64,000 bases of DNA, taken from positions 496,001 through 560,000 of the forward strand of contig CAMLMH010000001.1 in NCBI GenBank assembly GCA_946481315.1, written 5' to 3'. The notes beneath the pieces are model-generated. The model was not told where the DNA came from. It saw only the letters and a program-made list of their open reading frames with translations, and searched no databases. Source of the DNA: an uncultured Bacteriovorax sp. (GTDB lineage: Bacteria; Bdellovibrionota; Bacteriovoracia; Bacteriovoracales; Bacteriovoracaceae). This document shows, piece by piece, positions 1-8,030 of this stretch. The first letter of the stretch is position 1. Each line of letters starts with the position of its first letter. The translations under genes were made by a program, and so were the position numbers.

Positions 1-155
1 AGCGTTTCGGATAAGCCCGGAGCATCGATCTCAAGATCAAGTCCTGCTTCTTCCATTTGAGCGGCAAATGCATAGGCTTCTTCAATTTTTTCAATTGTTG
101 TGGTAAACAGGACCGTGCCCGATAGAAGATCTTTGACTTTAACTAGGTTTGACAT
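1..155 (-). CDS. Unknown protein, N-terminal part only
   Basis: The first 51 codons of a reverse-strand gene that leaves the window at base 1. It starts with ATG at 155-153 and reads MSNLVKVKDLLSGTVLF..., an acidic, probably cytoplasmic sequence without a signal peptide. An open frame runs to the window edge. It is divergent from the receiver-domain gene that begins 28 bases away, so a shared promoter region is likely. I do not recognise the family from this fragment. Confidence 0.55.
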   Translation of the reverse strand, partial: MSNLVKVKDLLSGTVLFTTTIEKIEEAYAFAAQMEEAGLDLEIDAPGLSET

Positions 156-183
156 TTACCCAGACTAACAAGAGAATGCTCCC

Positions 184-537
184 ATGGTAAAGTGCGTTTT
201 TTATGTAGAAAAAGAAAAATTTCTGCGCTCACTCTTTGAAGTGGCGCTTAAGGCGCGTAAACAGGAAATTTATACAGTTGAATCACTGCAAAAAAACCTC
301 TATCTGCTGGAAGATCTTCGCCCTCAATTGGTAATTTTGGATACAGAAACCGTCAAGTCTACACCTGAGCTGGTAAGGGATGTCTTTAATTACCGTATTA
401 AATATCCAGGGGTGAAGATAGTCCTGACTGGAAGAGAAGAGGATATTGAGGTTTTAGGAGAGCGCGCAGATGCTTTTTTGCTTAAACCAATTCTTGCCAC
501 CAATCTGGCTTCCCGGATTTTAAGCTTAATTGACTAG
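184..537 (+). CDS. Single-domain receiver-like protein
   Basis: A 117-residue protein with the size and pattern of a CheY-like receiver domain and no output domain. The likely phosphoacceptor is D53 in VILDTE, followed by T82 in VLTG and K101 in LLKP, which are the conserved D, T/S and K positions of the fold. The usual pair of acidic metal-binding residues after strand 1 is poorly kept (YVEKE at 7-11), so phosphorylation is uncertain. No histidine kinase is nearby. It lies 68 bases upstream of the MFS gene on the same strand and might be cotranscribed. Function in signalling is inferred from fold only. Confidence 0.6.
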   Translation: MVKCVFYVEKEKFLRSLFEVALKARKQEIYTVESLQKNLYLLEDLRPQLVILDTETVKSTPELVRDVFNYRIKYPGVKIVLTGREEDIEVLGERADAFLLKPILATNLASRILSLID

Positions 538-605
538 AATAGTTTATGCCCTTTCAAGTATTCCTTTTCCCTTTTAAAAAATTCATTTTCTCTTAGAATA
601 AAAAC

Positions 606-1823
606 ATGATGAATTTAGGAACTGGTGTTCTGTCTGAACGGAACGCTTCACTGGTTTTTGCCTCACAATTAATCTCCACCATTTGTGACAAAATGATGTC
701 AATTGGATTGGTGTGGTATCTCACCACTAAATTTTCGATAAACGTTGTTCCCTGGTTTTTAGCAGTCAGTTTTCTGCCACATGTTTTCATGGCCTTTTTT
801 TCTTCCAGAATTATTTCCCGGCTGGGAGTTTTAACAACGGTTATTGCAACTGAATATTTTCGTGCCCTCATCCTGTTTGGTTTCTTTTTGTTGTTGATCA
901 TCAATCCCGCAAATACTCCTGCTTTTTTGCCTTCACTTTTTGTAACTGTTTTTCTGGTGGGTATTGGTTCGAGTTTATTTAATCCTGCCATTCTTTCTTT
1001 GCCTCCCTTGATCGTTCCAGATGAACAGGTCCCGGGTCTGAATGCATTGCTGGATACGAGCTTTTCACTTTCTAGTATTCTGGGTGCAGCCTTTTCAATT
1101 TTTTTGCTTAACATTTTTGATATAAAAACATTAGTTCTCATCAATGCACTAAGTTTTGCTTTTGCCGGTTATCTGCAGGGGAAAGTGACAAGAGATAAAG
1201 TATCTGCAAAAAGTTCTGAAGAAGACATTCAGGGGGCAAGTCCTCGGGAAGTCTTGAAGCAATATCCTTTGATCCGCAGAATGCTGATTTGCTTTTTATT
1301 TATCAATTTAATCTTTACTCCCATTCTGGTGATGATTCCCTGGTATGTGGAAAACGTTTACAAAGGTGATGGAAGTGATCTGGCCATTATCGAAGGAGCA
1401 ATGGGGCTGGGGGCTTTCTTAACCGGCCTGGCATTGACTTTGACTGCCACTAATATTCAGGCGAATAAAAGAATTGGAATGGTAACAGTTGTTAGTTTTC
1501 TCTTTGGATTATTCTTTCAAATATTTTCACTGACTACTCAAACAGCTGAAGGCGCTGCCATTATGTTTATGATAGGGGTGCTCAGCACTTTTTTAAATGT
1601 TCAGGTATTAACCTTTTTCCAGACATCACTTAAAGAAACAGATGTGCCCGCTATTATGGTCGCTGTTAATATTATCAGTGCAGCTGCGATGCCTCTATCT
1701 TTTGCGATTTCGGGACTGCTCTTTCCCATTGTCGATATTCCCCGTTTTGCCCTTATCTCAGGATTAATAACCAGCGTGGCAGCTTTTTTTATGCCGGGTT
1801 TTTTAAAAGAAAAAAAACAATAG
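606..1823 (+). CDS. MFS transporter
   Basis: A 405-residue very hydrophobic protein with about 12 predicted membrane helices in two bundles separated by a polar linker near residues 195-220, which is the Major Facilitator Superfamily layout. The general look is that of DHA3/EntS-like exporters rather than sugar uptake carriers, but the substrate cannot be told. ATG at 606 and 609 are both possible starts; neither has a strong ribosome binding site. It is the first gene of a forward run that continues with a GNAT and LuxE/LuxC-like enzymes (gap of 12 bases to the next gene), so exporting the product of that cassette is the natural hypothesis. That link is inference from position. Confidence 0.75.
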   Translation: MMNLGTGVLSERNASLVFASQLISTICDKMMSIGLVWYLTTKFSINVVPWFLAVSFLPHVFMAFFSSRIISRLGVLTTVIATEYFRALILFGFFLLLIINPANTPAFLPSLFVTVFLVGIGSSLFNPAILSLPPLIVPDEQVPGLNALLDTSFSLSSILGAAFSIFLLNIFDIKTLVLINALSFAFAGYLQGKVTRDKVSAKSSEEDIQGASPREVLKQYPLIRRMLICFLFINLIFTPILVMIPWYVENVYKGDGSDLAIIEGAMGLGAFLTGLALTLTATNIQANKRIGMVTVVSFLFGLFFQIFSLTTQTAEGAAIMFMIGVLSTFLNVQVLTFFQTSLKETDVPAIMVAVNIISAAAMPLSFAISGLLFPIVDIPRFALISGLITSVAAFFMPGFLKEKKQ

Positions 1824-1835
1824 GATTTTAATAAA

Positions 1836-3002
1836 ATGAAATTCGGAAACAATGAAGAAATTCAGATCGCAAGTTTGACTGATGTGCCGGAAATTTTAAA
1901 TCTCTATCGACTAGTCTATGGAAAACGATATCCGATAAAATATGGGACTGATGCTGATTTGTTAAAATCTGCCATTTTAGATAAAGACTCGCACATGGTG
2001 CTCATTTCAAGAGAACTGGAAAAAAACCAGATTACCGGTGCTCTCATAGTTGAAATTGATGACTTTAACCGAATTGGAAAATTAGTCGGTCTGGTGGTCC
2101 ATCCTGATTTTCAGAAAAATAAAATCGGCAATCAACTAGTGGAGCATGCCAGTGAATTTTTTCTGGAAAAAGATGAACGTCTCAATTCCTTATATGCGAC
2201 CACCCGGACTGTAACTATTGGTCCGCAGAGGGTGTTTATCCGCAACAAATATTTACCCTTAGGAATTTTTCCCAATGCTCATCGTTTGCATAAGTATGAA
2301 ACAGTGACTTTATTTGCAAAGTTCCGTAAAGGTCTTCTGGAGCAGCGTTTACCTTATAAAGAAGTGTCCCCAAGTTTAATGCCGTTATATAACGTGCTTA
2401 AAGATCTGGTGCCCAGTCTGGATATTCCCGACGTTAAAGTTTTAAAGCCTCTTCCTACAGCAGAAGGGGATGAGGACTGGGAGTTTGAAATCATTCGCGC
2501 TCCAAGTTATGTCTATAGAAAATTTCTGGAAACATTTCCCGATCCAAAAGACCGTTTTTTTCCGTTTCACTCACCCAATATGCTGATTGCAGACAAAAAA
2601 GGAAGAATCGAGATATTTGCTTATTTTAGTAAACGAGATGGTTACTGCACTCTGATCAAATCAACAAAGCCTATTTCAGAACTTAATGGCCGTTTAACAA
2701 GTTTGTATATGCAGCTGGATGATATCGGTGTGTCTTATCTCGAGGTGCTGGTGAATGTGAAAATGACAGCCTTCATTGAAACTTTACTGGGCGGACAATT
2801 CGTTCCCTCGGCTATTTATCCGGCCATGCGGGAAATCGATGGCAAATATGAAGACTACGTTGTTCTAAGCAGAACAATGGAGCCCTTAAACTTCCGGGGA
2901 ATGGCGGTCATTTCTCAGTTTAAACCTTTTATAGATCAATATGTTGAAACCTGGCGACAGGTGAATCTCGACACGATCGAGGTTATTTATGAACGAAAAT
3001 AA
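1836..3002 (+). CDS. GNAT-family acetyltransferase domain protein
   Basis: A 388-residue soluble protein. Residues about 10-165 look like a GNAT N-acetyltransferase fold: the segment VVHPDFQKNKIGNQLVEHA is the acetyl-CoA pyrophosphate-binding motif A (R/QxxGxG/A type). The remaining 220 residues form a second region I cannot assign, possibly a second GNAT-like lobe. It sits 12 bases after the MFS gene and its last 14 bases overlap the start of the LuxE-like gene, so the genes are translationally coupled. Together with the acyl-activating and reducing enzymes downstream it probably acylates or acetylates an intermediate of the same pathway. Substrate unknown. Confidence 0.65.
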   Translation: MKFGNNEEIQIASLTDVPEILNLYRLVYGKRYPIKYGTDADLLKSAILDKDSHMVLISRELEKNQITGALIVEIDDFNRIGKLVGLVVHPDFQKNKIGNQLVEHASEFFLEKDERLNSLYATTRTVTIGPQRVFIRNKYLPLGIFPNAHRLHKYETVTLFAKFRKGLLEQRLPYKEVSPSLMPLYNVLKDLVPSLDIPDVKVLKPLPTAEGDEDWEFEIIRAPSYVYRKFLETFPDPKDRFFPFHSPNMLIADKKGRIEIFAYFSKRDGYCTLIKSTKPISELNGRLTSLYMQLDDIGVSYLEVLVNVKMTAFIETLLGGQFVPSAIYPAMREIDGKYEDYVVLSRTMEPLNFRGMAVISQFKPFIDQYVETWRQVNLDTIEVIYERK

Positions 3003-4155
3003 ATTAGTTGTTCCTGATATTAAAAAATTAGCAGCGGTTCAGAAGCTCTGTGATCAGGCTGCTCCTTATGATCAGTTTATTGAAAGTGAAAAAACGTTTG
3101 TGCAGGCGATGAAAGAAATCACCACCTGGCATATTGAGAAGAGTAAGTTTTATTCGGACTTGTCCGTCAGTGAAAAGTTTGATGTCCAAAAAATAACAAC
3201 TCTCGAAGATTGTTTAACTATTCCTCATCTGTGGGCACATTTTTTTAAAGGTAACGAGATTCTCTCTGTTCCACGTGAAGACATTTTTTTACATCTGACC
3301 TCATCCGGTACAACCGGCCAGAAGTCTCAAATATTTTTCGATGAATGGACAATTAAATCTGCTCAACGAATGGTCGACTGGATTTTTGAAGCAAATGGAT
3401 GGATTGCACCGACTCAAAAATGTAATTATATTTTGTTCAGTTATCAGACTGAAGCCAGTTCTAAACTGGGGACAGCGTATACAGATAATTATTTGTGCAA
3501 ATACGCGCCGGTAAATGAAGTCTTTACTGCTTTAAAATTAACCGGAAGTGGCGGACATGAATTTGATAGTTTTGGAACAATAGAAGCCTTTATTAACTTC
3601 GCCCGACAAGGACTGCCTGTCAGATTGTTCGGTTTTCCGGCCTTTTTCTATTTTGCACTGGAGAGAATGAAAAAATTAGGAATTCCACCAGTAAAGTTGC
3701 ATCCGGATTCACTTGTTTTTCTAGGCGGTGGTTGGAAAGGTCACGCTGACAAACAAATTGAAAAAAAAGATCTGTATGGCCTGGCCAATGAAATGCTTGG
3801 CATACCCGATGAGCGTCTGAGAGACGGGTTTGGATCAGTTGAACATTGTATTCCTTATATAGAGTGCAAAAATCATGAATTTCATGTGCCCGTCTGGTCC
3901 CGGGTTTTTATCCGAGATGTCGAAACACTTCTGCCTAAAGCAGAGGGAGAAAAAGGCTTTCTGCATTTTATTTCACCTTATATAACCAGTATGCCTGCCC
4001 ATTCTGTCATTATGGGCGATCTGGCTTCTTTACATAAGAGCTGTTCGTGTGGACTGGCGACACCATATTTCCGGATTCATGGCAGAGCAGGTGTTTCTAA
4101 AAACAAAAGTTGTGCTCTGGCCGCTTCGGAATTGTTAAAAGGAAAATCATTGTGA
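2989..4155 (+). CDS. LuxE-like acyl-protein synthetase
   Basis: 388 residues, close to the usual LuxE length. LuxE activates a fatty acid with ATP and holds it as an acyl-enzyme before passing it to the LuxC reductase. The sequence carries the adenylate-forming P-loop HLTSSGTTGQKS near residues 102-113, a conserved aromatic/Gly core (LGGGWKGH), and a C-terminal NKSCALAASELL in which C375 lies where LuxE proteins carry the acyl-accepting cysteine. ATG at 2989 overlaps the GNAT gene by 14 bases and the stop overlaps the next start in GTGA. No luciferase genes (luxAB) are in the window, so the aldehyde or acyl product serves something other than light. Family call is good; substrate unknown. Confidence 0.78.
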   Translation: MNENKLVVPDIKKLAAVQKLCDQAAPYDQFIESEKTFVQAMKEITTWHIEKSKFYSDLSVSEKFDVQKITTLEDCLTIPHLWAHFFKGNEILSVPREDIFLHLTSSGTTGQKSQIFFDEWTIKSAQRMVDWIFEANGWIAPTQKCNYILFSYQTEASSKLGTAYTDNYLCKYAPVNEVFTALKLTGSGGHEFDSFGTIEAFINFARQGLPVRLFGFPAFFYFALERMKKLGIPPVKLHPDSLVFLGGGWKGHADKQIEKKDLYGLANEMLGIPDERLRDGFGSVEHCIPYIECKNHEFHVPVWSRVFIRDVETLLPKAEGEKGFLHFISPYITSMPAHSVIMGDLASLHKSCSCGLATPYFRIHGRAGVSKNKSCALAASELLKGKSL

Positions 4156-6674
4156 GTGATTTAAATCTTTGGGAAGGCCGGTTTGTATCAACGGCAGAAT
4201 TTATTGAATTGCTGCAACAGCATTGCGAAGATCAGTCACGTTGGGCATTAAAACCTCTGGAAACCCACGTCCTTTTTTCTGCTGTGACGAAAATGCATGA
4301 AGATTTGTGCCGCAAGGACAACCTTTATTCAGAACTTCGTGCTGATCTTGCGGGAAGAAGTGATATCACGGATGATGAGGTGAATTTTTCTATGCAGGCG
4401 CTGATCGATTTCTTAAATGTGGATCAGCTCAGATTAAAGCTAAAAAGAGAGCTTGGTTCCGAACATCCTTTTGAGCTTAAACGTCCCGATGCCAGAGAAA
4501 ATCATTTTGAGGCCTGGTATCCACTGGGCACACTCGTCCACGTGACTCCTAATAATTCACCACTCCTGAGTGTTTTGGGTGTGATTGAAGGGCTTCTAAC
4601 CGGAAATATAAATGTCCTTAAGCTCGCCAGAAGAGACAGCGCTTTTGCGCCTTTGTTTTTTAAGGCTTTGTGTGACAAGGATGTCACTGGCACATTAAAA
4701 AACTATCTTTATATTGCAAAGATTAGTTCACAGGATAAGCAGGATCTCACAAAACTCCTGTCTCTGGCTGATGTTGTCTCTGTGTGGGGTGGAGAGGAGA
4801 GTGTTCAGGCAATCAAAGACATCTCACCAAAAGGAGCGAGGATAGTAGAATGGGGTCACAAGATTTCTTTTTCCTATCTGACTAAGGCCAAGTGGAAAAA
4901 CAGAGAAACGATGGAAGCCTTGGCGCATGAGATTTGTCTGAATGAGCAAATGGCCTGCTCTAGTCCACAATGTCTTTACCTGGAAGATGCCTCTTTTGCA
5001 GATTTGCAAACTCTGGCCGAAGATCTTTCGCGTGCGCTGGAGAAAGTATCTCCGACAATTAAAAGAGTAATGCCGGGATTGCAGGAAACAGCAGAGCTTA
5101 CCGTTACTAAAGAGCAGGTCCGGCTTAAGTCTGTCATGGGCGAATCAAGAGTGATTGAGGCAAAAAACCGCGAATGGCGAATATATATTGAAAATAATGC
5201 GGGGTTAAATTCATCGCCACTTTTTCGGACCATCTGGCTAAAACCGATGGTCAGAAAAAATATTATTCATCAACTGCGTCCGTTGAAAAAATACCTGCAG
5301 ACAGTGGGTCTTGCCTCAGATAGCAATGAAACGGAAGAACTGACCAGATTATTTTTTATGGCCGGCGTGCAGAGAATTCGCTCTATCGGAGAAATGACCG
5401 ACAGTTATATCGGTGAACCTCATGATGGGGTATATGCCCTGGAGCGGTTTTGCCAGCGAATTAATTTTAAAGACAGTCTGAAGTCTGAAAGCATGTTGAA
5501 CAAAATGTCGTTTGAAGATCAATCCCTAAACATTGACCGCAGCGGACTTTCTATCATGGAAAAGAGTGATTTTCAGAATCAGAAAGTTGACGCTAAATAT
5601 TCTGATCTGTTTTTCTACAGCGGTGGAAGTTCGGGGGACCCCAAACTTTCGGTTTTTACATACGCCGACTATCATCGGCAGATGGAACTCGCCGCAGAAG
5701 GACTCTTTGCCGCCGGTCTGGATCCGAAAACTGATCGTTGTATGAATTTATTCTATGCGGGTTCATTGTATGGAGGCTTCACCAGCTTTTTTACCATCCT
5801 GGAAAAATTACAGGCCGTTCAGTTTCCGATGGGAGCCAGCACTGACTTTTCTATGGTCGCCCGGACCATTATTCACAACAGGGTTGACACACTTTTGGGT
5901 ATGCCTTCCTATCTGAACCAGCTCTTCAGTGAAGCTCATGATGATTTTAAAAAATATAAAGGAATAAAAAAAATATTCTATGGTGGTGAACACTATAGTG
6001 AAGCCCAGCGAAAACATCTGCAGAAGGAATATGGCGTTGAGATCATACGATCAGCTTCATATGGTTCAGTCGATGCCGGCCCTTTAGGGTATCAGTGTTC
6101 AAAAGCGACAGGTTCCATACATCATTTACATGAAAAGCTGCACGATCTGGAAGTTGTCGAAATCGAATCTGACCGACCGGTAAAAACAGGTGATGTCGGC
6201 CGACTTCTCTTTAGTTCAAAAGTCCGGCATGGACAAAAAATTATTCGATACGCCATTGGAGACGTCGGAAGAATTGTCACCGGAAGCTGCACGTGCGGAA
6301 GAAGGGGAATTCGTTTTGAGTTGCTGGGAAGGCACGGAGACGTCTTCCGGATTGGAACAGTGTTTTTAAGTTACCAGCGCTACCAAAAAATTTTGATGGA
6401 TAAAATGGATTATAGTGGTTCTTTTCAGCTGCATCTCTATGCCGGAGAAGGAAAAAATAAAGATAAAGTCATTTTAAAAGCTGAAGATAAAAACCTGAAT
6501 CTGAATAAGACAGATTTGCAAAAATTGATTATTGACCATTATGCCGATCTCAAACTGGTTGTCGAAGAAGACAAGGTTTTAGAATTTGAGACAGAAATCG
6601 TTCCCCGCTCAGAGCTGATTTTCAATCCAACAACCGGGAAACTACGTAGTGTCATTGATCACAGGATAAAATAA
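4152..6674 (+). CDS. LuxC-like acyl-CoA reductase fused to PaaK-like adenylating domain
   Basis: 840 residues from a GTG at 4152 whose GTGA overlaps the stop of the LuxE-like gene; an ATG at 4110 is in frame but lies deep in that gene. Residues about 1-460 match LuxC acyl reductases (NAD(P)H reduction of an acyl-thioester to aldehyde), with the nucleophile C269 in MACSSPQ. Residues about 485-840 are a second module of the phenylacetate-CoA ligase/adenylate-forming type: P-loop SGGSSGDPK, FYGGEHY, the ASYGSVD block, RYAIGD, and a four-Cys-like CTCGRRG knuckle. LuxC is normally about 480 residues, so this is a true fusion. It could activate a second substrate that is joined to or reduced with the first. 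The fusion is visible; its reaction is inferred. Confidence 0.75.
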   Translation: MSDLNLWEGRFVSTAEFIELLQQHCEDQSRWALKPLETHVLFSAVTKMHEDLCRKDNLYSELRADLAGRSDITDDEVNFSMQALIDFLNVDQLRLKLKRELGSEHPFELKRPDARENHFEAWYPLGTLVHVTPNNSPLLSVLGVIEGLLTGNINVLKLARRDSAFAPLFFKALCDKDVTGTLKNYLYIAKISSQDKQDLTKLLSLADVVSVWGGEESVQAIKDISPKGARIVEWGHKISFSYLTKAKWKNRETMEALAHEICLNEQMACSSPQCLYLEDASFADLQTLAEDLSRALEKVSPTIKRVMPGLQETAELTVTKEQVRLKSVMGESRVIEAKNREWRIYIENNAGLNSSPLFRTIWLKPMVRKNIIHQLRPLKKYLQTVGLASDSNETEELTRLFFMAGVQRIRSIGEMTDSYIGEPHDGVYALERFCQRINFKDSLKSESMLNKMSFEDQSLNIDRSGLSIMEKSDFQNQKVDAKYSDLFFYSGGSSGDPKLSVFTYADYHRQMELAAEGLFAAGLDPKTDRCMNLFYAGSLYGGFTSFFTILEKLQAVQFPMGASTDFSMVARTIIHNRVDTLLGMPSYLNQLFSEAHDDFKKYKGIKKIFYGGEHYSEAQRKHLQKEYGVEIIRSASYGSVDAGPLGYQCSKATGSIHHLHEKLHDLEVVEIESDRPVKTGDVGRLLFSSKVRHGQKIIRYAIGDVGRIVTGSCTCGRRGIRFELLGRHGDVFRIGTVFLSYQRYQKILMDKMDYSGSFQLHLYAGEGKNKDKVILKAEDKNLNLNKTDLQKLIIDHYADLKLVVEEDKVLEFETEIVPRSELIFNPTTGKLRSVIDHRIK

Positions 6675-7930
6675 TGCAGAAGTGGACTGTTGAAGAAATT
6701 ATTAAACATGCCAGACAAAATTCCCCTTTTTACCGGGAGCTGTATCTGCAGCTATCCGACAAAATTACATTAGAAGATTTACCGGTCATCGATCAGGCAT
6801 CCTTCTGGCGCAGTGAAGTTTTGACCGAAAAACCACATGGAATCGTTTTTAAAAGTGGCGGTTCGACAGGCGCTCCCAAATATTCTTATTTTACTCAGCG
6901 AGAATGGGAAGCTTTCACTGCGGCTTTCGGACAAGGGATGAACAGAGGTATATTGCGAGATGGTGACAGAGTCGCCAATTTGTTTTATGCCGGCGATCTG
7001 TACGCGTCTTTTTTATTCATTAAGGATTCACTGGCAGCAATCAAAGAAGAAGATAAAAAAATTTCACAATTTCCCATTGCCGGGCAAACCGATCATACTC
7101 AGATTTTAAGAACACTTTCGGAATTTAATATAAATGTTATTGTGGGTGTTCCGTCTGCAATTTTGACAATGCTTGAGAAATATAAAAATAACCGAGATCA
7201 GTTTCCTGCTCTTAAAATTGAGCGGGTTCTCTTTGGCGGAGAATCTCTCTATGAGGACCAGCGCAAAGCTCTGTTGAATATCTTTCCGGAACTGCAAATT
7301 TCTTCCATCGGATGTGCCAGCGTTGATGGTGGTTTGATTGGCTACAGTGCTGCTGATTGTGGACCTGGTGAGCATCGGGTTTTCGACGGCGCAAATATCA
7401 TTGAGATTATTGATCCTGACAACGGTGAAGTCATCAGAGAAAAAGGACGGACCGGTAGAGTCCTGCTGACAAACCTGACACGAAAATTAATGCCCATCAT
7501 CCGTTATCCCGCCGGAGATATGGCGATGTGGCTGGAAGACGAAGATTCGCCTGATAGAAAATTTGTTCTGCAAGGCAGATCGGAAGAAGCAGCAAGGCTC
7601 GGAACCATGAGTGTCTATTTTGAAGATACTCGGGAAATGGTCGCTAAGACACTGCCGGAAATTAAAGGACTGCAGTTCCAGCTGATTCTCCGGCACTATG
7701 ATCACAGGGATGAAATGATTATCCGCCTGGCCGCTTCTCAAAAGTTAGAGCAGCAAACGGTACAGAAAAAAATTCTGGAAAGTTTTATTCGTGAAAAAGC
7801 TGTTTATGAAGATCTTTTAAAAAAGAGCCTGATTCATCCCCTGAAAATTGAAATTGTCGAGCATCACCAGCTGGAAGCTAATGCACGAACGGGAAAATTA
7901 AAACGAATTATTGATTTACGTAATACTTAG
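6674..7930 (+). CDS. PaaK-like adenylate-forming enzyme
   Basis: 418 residues; its ATG shares one base with the stop of the fused LuxC gene (TAATG). It has the same module plan as the C-terminal half of that protein: SGGSTGAPK near residue 60, NLFYAGDLY, GVPSAIL, FGGESLY, a CASVDGG block and RYPAGD, followed by a small C-terminal domain. The shared blocks show that the two modules are paralogues. Members of the phenylacetate-CoA ligase/LuxE superfamily adenylate a carboxylate and pass it to CoA, a carrier or another enzyme. Substrate unknown; as last gene of the operon it probably supplies an activated acid to the reductase or acyltransferase. Confidence 0.7.
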   Translation: MQKWTVEEIIKHARQNSPFYRELYLQLSDKITLEDLPVIDQASFWRSEVLTEKPHGIVFKSGGSTGAPKYSYFTQREWEAFTAAFGQGMNRGILRDGDRVANLFYAGDLYASFLFIKDSLAAIKEEDKKISQFPIAGQTDHTQILRTLSEFNINVIVGVPSAILTMLEKYKNNRDQFPALKIERVLFGGESLYEDQRKALLNIFPELQISSIGCASVDGGLIGYSAADCGPGEHRVFDGANIIEIIDPDNGEVIREKGRTGRVLLTNLTRKLMPIIRYPAGDMAMWLEDEDSPDRKFVLQGRSEEAARLGTMSVYFEDTREMVAKTLPEIKGLQFQLILRHYDHRDEMIIRLAASQKLEQQTVQKKILESFIREKAVYEDLLKKSLIHPLKIEIVEHHQLEANARTGKLKRIIDLRNT

Positions 7931-7940
7931 AGAGGGACCT

Positions 7941-8030
7941 ATGGATCGAGACACGAAAGTCATCATATTCGGGATCACGCTGACCATTGTCATCTTCGCT
8001 CTGGCCGTTTTGGTGCGGCTGAAAACTTAA
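7941..8030 (+). CDS. Tiny single-span membrane protein (29 residues)
   Basis: An ORF of 29 codons reading MDRDTKVIIFGITLTIVIFAL... and ending VRLKT: a short polar head, one hydrophobic helix of about 19 residues and a positively charged tail. A good ribosome binding site (AGAGGG at 7931-7936) lies about 4 bases before the ATG, only 10 bases after the PaaK-like gene, so it is probably the last gene of that operon. Its TAA and the reverse-strand stop of hflX share the bases TTAA at 8027-8030. Being this short it could be chance, but the ribosome site, clean transmembrane pattern and operon position support it. Confidence 0.5.
   Translation: MDRDTKVIIFGITLTIVIFALAVLVRLKT

Noticed and set aside
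593..1144. 183-codon reverse frame across the MFS gene
   Set aside because: It is antisense to a convincing transporter gene and its translation has no recognisable domain or ribosome site.
606..7930. Bioluminescence operon
   Set aside because: LuxC- and LuxE-like genes occur, but nothing resembling LuxA/LuxB or LuxD, so light production is not supported.
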